A stretch of DNA of 61,456 nucleotides, taken from a virus. Every line of letters begins with the position of its first letter. Positions within the stretch are counted from its first letter, which is position 1. Made by a program: the position numbers and the translations under genes. The notes beneath the pieces were generated by a model that saw only the letters and a program-made list of their open reading frames with translations, had not been told where the DNA came from and ran no database searches. This document shows positions 57,059 through 61,456 of this stretch, piece after piece. The stretch lies in IMG/VR virus record IMGVR_UViG_3300046559_000466, positions 1 to 61,456 of that record. One strand, 5' to 3'.

Positions 57059-57742
57059 ATGCGCAGGGGCGGCTATCGGATTGTCTTTCTCGATGTCGGC
57101 ACTCGCCCGCCGCTCGTGTTTGTCCCCGACCGCCTGATGTTTCTCGCCAGCACGCGGGCCGCCAAGATCAAGAACGCGCAGGCGAGCAAGCCCGCCAAGG
57201 TCGAGATCAGGCGCAACGTGCTCGACGCGCTCGGGCGCGACGTCGCGGTGTTCGATGCGTTCGCGGGTGCGGGCGAGATGTATCGCAACGTCTGGCACGA
57301 GGCTCGCGCGTGCGTCGGCTGCGACCTCGACTGGCATCGCGACGAACGCGTGGCCTACGTCGCCGACAATCGCCGGGTGATGCGCTGCATCGATCTCGGC
57401 GCGTTCGCGGTCTTCGATCTCGACGCACACGGGTCGCCGTGGGAGCAAGCGACGATCCTGGCGGCGCGGCGCAAGGCGGCACCGGGCGAGCGCATCGGCC
57501 TCGTGCTGACCGACGGCTCGGGCCTCGACGTGAAGCGGGGCAACCTCTCCTACGCTTTGGCGCATCTTGTCGGGATGCCGCGCCACGTCACCGGCGCGAT
57601 CCGCTGGCACGACGAGATCATCACGCGGGCGATCAACGAGGTGGCGCGGCGGATGGGGTGCGAGATTGAGACGCGCTGGCAGGCTGGCAAGGGCAAGGGC
57701 GCGGCGGTGGTCTACGTCGGCGTGGTCCTGCGCGGGCGCTAG
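57059..57742 (+). CDS. SAM-dependent methyltransferase-like protein
   Basis: 227 residues. AVFDAFAGAGEMYRNVWHEA (66-82) is a glycine-rich motif-I-like loop, then VGCDLDWHRD (acid D89-L-D91 for the ribose), RVMRCIDLGAFAVFDLDAHG SPWEQ and LVLTDGSG. A similar protein often follows the ParB-like gene in Rhizobiales phages (recalled). Substrate unknown. Its stop overlaps that of the convergent gene at 57739 by four bases. Confidence 0.7.
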   Translation: MRRGGYRIVFLDVGTRPPLVFVPDRLMFLASTRAAKIKNAQASKPAKVEIRRNVLDALGRDVAVFDAFAGAGEMYRNVWHEARACVGCDLDWHRDERVAYVADNRRVMRCIDLGAFAVFDLDAHGSPWEQATILAARRKAAPGERIGLVLTDGSGLDVKRGNLSYALAHLVGMPRHVTGAIRWHDEIITRAINEVARRMGCEIETRWQAGKGKGAAVVYVGVVLRGR

Positions 57743-57954
57743 TGCTGCTGCACGAACACGCGCCATAAGATCGCAACGGTCATCGCAAGGTTGAAGCCGA
57801 TCATCCACTTCACCAGCAAAAGATCAGCGCGAATCTCGGCGATCCTGTTTTCGAAAGCCGCCACTTCCTCGGCAGCTTCGCGCGCAAGATCATCGGATGC
57901 ATTCGCCGCGCGCAGTGCCGCGTACAGCTTGCCCATCATGATTGCCATTTTCAT
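57739..57954 (-). CDS. Coiled-coil membrane protein, 71 aa
   Basis: MKMAIMMGKLYAALRAANAS, acidic coiled coil (DDLAREAAEEVAAFENRIAE), then a membrane span (MIGFNLAMTVAILWRVFV). Typical DUF1640-like design. Convergent with the methyltransferase gene and overlapping it by four bases. Confidence 0.68.
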   Translation of the reverse strand: MKMAIMMGKLYAALRAANASDDLAREAAEEVAAFENRIAEIRADLLLVKWMIGFNLAMTVAILWRVFVQQH

Positions 57955-58163
57955 TTTTCCTCGAACCGATAGAGCCGCCCGTCGCGATCCCTGCAGACCC
58001 AGTTGTGCGCGTTCGCTCCCATGCTGAGATATTCCATCCCGTGGGTAGCGCAGACGGCCTGCTGGGCGGGACGCGTCACCATGAAGTAGTTGGCGAACAG
58101 CATTCCGAGTCCGAAGAGGGTGAGGGCCGCCACGCCGAGGACAAGAGCCGTTCCATACGTCAT
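57951..58163 (-). CDS. Single-span membrane protein, 70 aa
   Basis: MTYGTALVLGVAALTLFGLG, span to about residue 28, then periplasmic CATHGMEYLSMGANAHNWVC and RDRDGRLYRFEEK. Two Cys could form a disulfide. ATGA overlap with the next gene. Confidence 0.66.
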   Translation of the reverse strand: MTYGTALVLGVAALTLFGLGMLFANYFMVTRPAQQAVCATHGMEYLSMGANAHNWVCRDRDGRLYRFEEK

Positions 58164-58164
58164 T

Positions 58165-58479
58165 CTAGTGCCCCGTCAGCCTGACCAGCGCGAGCATGGT
58201 GCCGACGTTGACGAGCCACGATGACACGACCAAGCCGATGATCCATTTCAGGATGTCATTTTGGCTTCCGGTGATGACGCTGCGCACGTCGGCGATGGCC
58301 GCGCGCAACTCGTCCTTGGTCGCTAGCGCCGCGAGATCATCCTTGGTCGCGAGCACCGTCAGATCAGGCAGGCCCGCCGCTTGGTTCACCGCGTCGGCGA
58401 CGGCTTCGGCCTGATCCTGCGTGAAGCCGTGCTGCCGCAGATCACGGGCGATGGCGAGGGTGTCGAAGCGCGGGTTCAT
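58165..58479 (-). CDS. DUF1640-like coiled-coil membrane protein
   Basis: 104 residues. FDTLAIARDLRQHGFTQDQA, EAVADAVNQAAG, coiled coil (ATKDDLAALATKDELRAAIA), then a span (ILKWIIGLVVSSWLVNVGTM). Pattern matches the CCDC90/DUF1640 layout of phage and host membrane coiled coils. ATGA overlap with the upstream gene. Confidence 0.7.
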   Translation of the reverse strand: MNPRFDTLAIARDLRQHGFTQDQAEAVADAVNQAAGLPDLTVLATKDDLAALATKDELRAAIADVRSVITGSQNDILKWIIGLVVSSWLVNVGTMLALVRLTGH

Positions 58480-58724
58480 GGCTGCACAAACTTCATGAAC
58501 GCGGCACCGGCCGCAAACAGTGCTGCCCCAGCGGTCAGTAAACTAACCGCAATCGGCAAAATGAGCACCCACGGCGCGTAGCGGATTTCCTGCCGCTTGC
58601 GGTCATGATCCGCATTGATGCGCTTTGTGTCGGCGTAGATGCGCTCGTGGTCGGCGAGCATCTGATCGATGTGGGCGATCTTCTCGCGAACATCGAGTTC
58701 GACATGCGATTCGGCCGTGGTCAT
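58476..58724 (-). CDS. Small coiled-coil membrane protein, 82 aa
   Basis: MTTAESHVELDVREKIAHID chosen as the start (a long upstream frame is spurious). Charged coiled coil (QMLADHERIYADTKRINADH) and a C-terminal hairpin of hydrophobic residues (LILPIAVSLLTAGAALFAAG). ATGA overlap downstream. Holin-like topology is possible. Confidence 0.66.
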   Translation of the reverse strand: MTTAESHVELDVREKIAHIDQMLADHERIYADTKRINADHDRKRQEIRYAPWVLILPIAVSLLTAGAALFAAGAAFMKFVQP

Positions 58725-58864
58725 GCATCGAATCCTTTGTGATCGGATCGTAGCACACCGAAGTGGAAAAAACCACCAGCGGTGAGAGCACTGGACCGTC
58801 CCCGCTCGCGGTTGTTGACCTCCTCTAGGCTCTCCGCAAGTCGCCGGGGCGGGCCGCGCACTCT

Positions 58865-59179
58865 TCAGGGTTTGGCGGCTGCGGCCACCGGCACGGGCGT
58901 GACAAGCTCCCACTTGTAGCCTGCCGCTTCCATGCACGAGAAGAACAGTTTCTGATTGGTGATCATCGTTCCGTAGCTGGACCCGCCGTAGCCGTTCACG
59001 TAGCTGCCGGTCTGCGGCTGCTGTGCCTGTTGAAGGCAGGCATAGCGTTCCTTCAGGAACATCTCTTCGGTAGCGCCCGCTTTCACCCAGTGCATCGGCG
59101 GCGGCGGTGCCGTCGCGCAGCCCGCCATGGTCGCCAGTAAGGCCAGCGGAAGCGCCCGCAACACTCTCATTTTGGTCAT
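58865..59179 (-). CDS. Putative outer-membrane lipoprotein
   Basis: 104 residues from MTKMRVLRALPLALLATMAG. Lipobox LATMAGCATAPP with Cys at about residue 21; the mature part (FLKERYACLQQAQQPQTGSY) has Cys residues for disulfides (SCMEAAGYKW). Such lipoproteins recur in Rhizobiales genomes and phages (recalled). The identical 16-bp operator-like site lies just upstream at 59198. An ATG at 59212 in frame (MDKTI...) is the alternative start. Confidence 0.72.
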   Translation of the reverse strand: MTKMRVLRALPLALLATMAGCATAPPPPMHWVKAGATEEMFLKERYACLQQAQQPQTGSYVNGYGGSSYGTMITNQKLFFSCMEAAGYKWELVTPVPVAAAAKP

Positions 59180-59197
59180 CCCCCGTTTCTTGGTTGA

Positions 59198-59213
59198 GAT
59201 GGTTTTATCCATC
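59198..59213. promoter_or_regulatory. Operator candidate, identical to 46436-46451
   Basis: GATGGTTTTATCCATC, same 16 bases as beside the CI-like repressor gene, in front of the lipoprotein gene. Suggests repressor control of the gene cluster at 58.8 kb. Confidence 0.5.
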
Positions 59214-59284
59214 GATCAGCCAATGGTCAACGGCAAGCCGCTGGCACCATGGCCAAGAGTTGGGTCATCTCTCGGCACTGGGCA

Positions 59285-59316
59285 CAAAAAAAGGGGCGGC
59301 CCGCGAAGGCCGCCCC
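59285..59316 (-). terminator. Terminator for the leftward gene at 59327
   Basis: Minus-strand stem GGGGCGGCC / GGCCGCCCC with a six-base loop, followed by eight T. It lies ten bases after the stop of 59327-59734 and separates that group from the lipoprotein gene. Confidence 0.88.
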
Positions 59317-59326
59317 GATCCTCTGG

Positions 59327-59734
59327 TCACGACCCCTGCCTCGGCTGTCTCGGGCAGGGGTAAGCCTTGCGCAGCCCGGCGAACGCCGTGACCGACGCCG
59401 GGGCCTCAAGCTTTAGCGACGAGTAACCGCGCGCACCGCCCGCCTCTTCGCGCGTGAAGGCGATTACCTCGTTGGCACCGATCTGCAATGGCATGCAAAT
59501 GCCAGCGAAGCTGACGTACTGCGAGGTTGGGTCATACGTCGCGAGCGCAAGCGCGCGATAGGCATCGGCGATGGCCGCCGCGTAGAAGCTGCAAGCGACC
59601 TGATGATAATCGACAGGGCTGTCGCAGTGAGCAAGGAATGCGCTCGTGGTGAAGTAGTCGGCCGCGCGAGCTTGCCCGGTCGCTAGAGTAGCGACGGCCA
59701 GGATGGTGGCCGCCAGAGACTTGATCGTGTTCAT
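59327..59734 (-). CDS. Secreted Rap1a/Tai-like protein
   Basis: 135 residues; MNTIKSLAATILAVATLATG QARA signal peptide, mature part YFTTSAFLAHCDSPVDYHQV, ACSFYAAAIADAYRALA, then CMPLQIG. The Cys/Ala-rich pattern of small Rap1a/Tai immunity-like secreted proteins is similar, as recalled. Periplasmic. Preceded by the AAAGGAGTCACC leader. Confidence 0.65.
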   Translation of the reverse strand: MNTIKSLAATILAVATLATGQARAADYFTTSAFLAHCDSPVDYHQVACSFYAAAIADAYRALALATYDPTSQYVSFAGICMPLQIGANEVIAFTREEAGGARGYSSLKLEAPASVTAFAGLRKAYPCPRQPRQGS

Positions 59735-59751
59735 GGTGGTGGGTGACTCCT

Positions 59752-60093
59752 TTAGCGTGCGTCTTCGACGCGACAGTTGGCGCTTGCGCCTGCGTCTTTG
59801 ACCGTGATCATCACTTCGCCATAGACGGTGGCACCAGCGCCGACATTTTCCAGTGTGGTAAAATCGACCGCAAGCGGCCGTTTGTTGGCGTCGAGCAGCG
59901 CGCATTGAACCTTGATACTTTTGTAAGGGCGCGGCCCATTGATGAGCGTGAATGTCGTGTTCTGATAGTTGCCCGTGTTGCTGTAGGTGCGTCCCACCGT
60001 CACTTTGATGGCATCGTCGGAATCGGCGCTGGCGTTCTGTCCGCTTGCGGCGAGCGCAGCGGCGAGCACGATGGTTGCGAGTATGGTCTTCAT
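59752..60093 (-). CDS. Secreted hypothetical protein
   Basis: 113 residues; MKTILATIVLAAALAASGQN, signal peptide to about residue 23, mature beta-rich part (VTVGRTYSNTGNYQNTTFTL, then KVQCALLDANKRPLA, NCRVED). Two Cys may form one disulfide. GGAGTCACC leader. Confidence 0.65.
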   Translation of the reverse strand: MKTILATIVLAAALAASGQNASADSDDAIKVTVGRTYSNTGNYQNTTFTLINGPRPYKSIKVQCALLDANKRPLAVDFTTLENVGAGATVYGEVMITVKDAGASANCRVEDAR

Positions 60094-60115
60094 GGTCGGT
60101 GACTCCTTCATGGGT

Positions 60116-60334
60116 TTAGGCGCGCAGCGTGCGCACCCGCTCTTCGTACTCTGGCAAGAACGCCGTGTGGATCGCGATGGCGAAATGCGCGCGGTCGCCC
60201 GCGTCGTTGAACAGGGCGGTGGGCGGGATCAGGTCGGCCGAGATTTTGTTGGCCTTGCCCTCGTCCACCATCGCTTGCGCGACGATGGCGTCGATCTGGC
60301 TGAAGATCGAATAGATTTCGGTTTGCTTTTTCAT
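60116..60334 (-). CDS. Hypothetical protein, 72 aa
   Basis: MKKQTEIYSIFSQIDAIVAQ, helical (ADLIPPTALFNDAGDRAHFA), no signal peptide, probably cytoplasmic. TAGGAGTCACC leader before the ATG. Confidence 0.6.
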   Translation of the reverse strand: MKKQTEIYSIFSQIDAIVAQAMVDEGKANKISADLIPPTALFNDAGDRAHFAIAIHTAFLPEYEERVRTLRA

Positions 60335-60373
60335 GGTGGTGACTCCTATCCTTCGGGGCTGGTTGGTAGATGG

Positions 60374-60682
60374 TCACTGCTCTTTCACGAAGTAGCAGGT
60401 GCCGGGACGAATGCTGCAGATCGTATCGCAGCTTTGCTCCTTCCTCTTGAGCAGTTGTGATGCGTAGGTGACGCCGTCCTTGAAGTCGTGGGAGTTGCCA
60501 GACCGGTTGCCTTCAACGTGTTTGATCTTACGGACAGCGTCGCCATCGACCTGCATGGCAGGACATTCCTGTGCGATGCCATAGGCGACACCCTTGAGAA
60601 ACATCACGCTGCGCCCGTCAGCACTGGCCGGAAGCGGGGCCAGCGCCGTTAGACACAACGCTGCTAGGATTGTTCGTCTCAT
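60374..60682 (-). CDS. Secreted Cys-rich protein
   Basis: 102 residues from MRRTILAALCLTALAPLPAS; signal peptide, then DGRSVMFLKGVAYGIAQECP and a C-terminal CDTICSIRPGTCYF. Cys pattern suggests two disulfides. Lacks the GGAGTCACC leader of its neighbours. Confidence 0.63.
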   Translation of the reverse strand: MRRTILAALCLTALAPLPASADGRSVMFLKGVAYGIAQECPAMQVDGDAVRKIKHVEGNRSGNSHDFKDGVTYASQLLKRKEQSCDTICSIRPGTCYFVKEQ

Positions 60683-60686
60683 GTTT

Positions 60687-60875
60687 TTACCCTTCGTAGT
60701 CGTCTTGATGAAGATCATAGAGCGTCGTCAGTTCGATCCGAGCGCGACGGCAAGTTGCGCCTATCTCCCCTCCTTCGCTTTTCGGCATCATCTCGATTGC
60801 TTCTTTTTCGCGAGCTTCGAGCCAGCGGATCGTAGCCAGAACGGCGTCTTCGGGCATTTCGCTCACGTCGATCAT
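60687..60875 (-). CDS. Hypothetical acidic protein, 62 aa
   Basis: MIDVSEMPEDAVLATIRWLE, AREKEAIEMMPKSEGGEIGA, then CRRARIELTTLYDLHQDDYE. AAGGAGTCACC leader. The upstream frame extension is not used. Confidence 0.62.
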   Translation of the reverse strand: MIDVSEMPEDAVLATIRWLEAREKEAIEMMPKSEGGEIGATCRRARIELTTLYDLHQDDYEG

Positions 60876-60897
60876 TGGGTGACTCCTTCGTTGGATT

Positions 60898-61116
60898 TCA
60901 GTCGAGTTCGGATTCGTCGCACGCGTCGTAGGCGTCTGGCGCGGGCACGATGGGTTCAAGGCCGTTGGCGATGCGCTGCGGGTTAACCCGCTCGACGCAC
61001 TCGCGGCAGATCGGCTCGCGGTTGCCATTGATCGGAATGCTCGGCACGCGAACCGGATTGTACGAGAACAATTGTCCGCAATCGATGCAGTGGCTGGTAC
61101 AGAGAACGTAGGCCAT
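60898..61116 (-). CDS. Small zinc-ribbon protein
   Basis: 72 residues. MAYVLCTSHCIDCGQLFSYN and PICRECVERVN give C...CxxC and CxxC pairs. Acidic C-terminus. Shares its first base pair region with the stop of the upstream broken gene (TGATG). Family common in Rhizobiales phages (recalled). Confidence 0.66.
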   Translation of the reverse strand: MAYVLCTSHCIDCGQLFSYNPVRVPSIPINGNREPICRECVERVNPQRIANGLEPIVPAPDAYDACDESELD

Positions 61117-61338
61117 CAGGGTGACTCCAGTGCTTTCGCCAACGCCTCGGTGGCTTCCTCTTGTGACGCGTAGCTGGTGCCGACGTCGAAGGCGCGATAC
61201 TGCGTTTCGGGCAGCGTTCGGCTCAACGCGACGAATGACCAGTCACGGTCCACGTTGTCTATCAGCACGATGCCAAGCAGCGGGCCGCATTGAAACCAAG
61301 CCCGCTCGGTTGTCAGACCGAGCGGCGGATTCGGTCAT
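61116..61338 (-). pseudogene. Frameshifted small gene
   Basis: A good ribosome site (AAAGGAGTCACC) leads to ATG at 61338 whose frame ends after about 31 residues of arginine-rich nonsense. In another frame, from the ninth base onwards, the sequence encodes a normal-looking protein: AWFQCGPLLGIVLIDNVDRD, then VALSRTLPETQYRAFDVGTS and EEATEALAKALES, ending at 61116 where it overlaps the next ATG. One extra base (or two missing) near 61325-61338 would restore it. Either a real frameshift, a sequence error or a non-ATG start. Confidence 0.6.
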
Positions 61339-61351
61339 GAGGTGACTCCTT

Positions 61352-61456
61352 TCAGTGATGCTGCGGGACGCGCAGTGCGTTGGGATAGTTCGGCGGCAGG
61401 TAGCCTTGCAGGTCGCGCTTGATGTAGTGGCGCGCACCGACACGATTGAGCACGTC
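61352..61456 (-). CDS. C-terminal part of a gene cut by the window end
   Basis: 35 codons visible, reading DVLNRVGARHYIKRDLQGYL then PPNYPNALRVPQHH and stop. Ends 13 bases before the ribosome-site-bearing start of the frameshifted gene, in the same leftward cluster. Identity unknown. Confidence 0.55.
   Translation of the reverse strand, partial: DVLNRVGARHYIKRDLQGYLPPNYPNALRVPQHH

Overview
The window reads as most of a temperate, contractile-tailed (Mu-like baseplate) bacteriophage or prophage of an alphaproteobacterium, most likely of the Rhizobiales (Bradyrhizobium/Rhodopseudomonas type). The host call is an inference from high GC, from many small phage proteins of a type I associate with that order, and from a secreted protein whose C-terminus looks like the PEP-CTERM-type tails of those bacteria. 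No terminase, portal or capsid gene is visible; they must lie outside the window. No tRNA, rRNA, CRISPR array or IS element was recognised.

Layout. (1) 1-13089, plus strand: late baseplate and fibre module in Mu order (gp43 C-terminal part, gp44, gp45, gp46, gp47), then a collar-domain tail fibre, several small fibre proteins and a 1412-residue protein that fuses a glycine-rich domain, four LamG-like domains and, at its end, the Mu gp48-type baseplate protein. A strong terminator follows. (2) 13250-14845: small hypothetical genes with hairpins and a 30-bp repeat pair. (3) 15150-26843, minus strand: a PEP-CTERM-like secreted protein, then a very dense array of about thirty small genes chained by ATGA overlaps, including membrane peptides of 42-48 aa and a 20-aa ORF. 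(4) 26844-28911: a second regulatory node (winged-helix gene facing an XRE gene). (5) 28912-32689: a repeat-rich candidate attP/regulatory region, tyrosine integrase, Xis-like gene and hypotheticals. (6) 32715-34230: 1.5 kb of non-coding DNA with a striking 5-nt periodicity, GG or GC every five bases on the minus strand. (7) 34255-45423, minus strand: endolysin, small membrane proteins, candidate annealing protein, DGQHR-domain protein, ParB-like protein and YqaJ-type nuclease. (8) 45632-46565: CI-like repressor, operators and promoter. (9) 46566-54878, plus strand: Cro-like protein, GapR-like protein, RuvC-like resolvase, TSCPD protein, MT-A70 methyltransferase, PriCT-2 protein, DUF1376 protein, a separately encoded primase zinc domain and a TOPRIM/helicase. 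(10) 55029-57742: HNH endonuclease, ParB-like protein and methyltransferase-like protein, a set that often lies near packaging genes. (11) 57739-61456, minus strand: small membrane, lipoprotein and secreted proteins, six of whose genes share one ribosome-binding leader.

How it works together (inference): the CI/Cro node at 46.4 kb controls leftward recombination and integration genes and rightward replication genes. A 16-bp site next to the repressor start recurs exactly in front of the lipoprotein gene at 59.2 kb, so the envelope cluster may be under the same control. The most unusual element is the pentanucleotide-periodic tract, whose G-rich strand fits two-tier G-quadruplex spacing throughout and which lies between recombination and integration genes.
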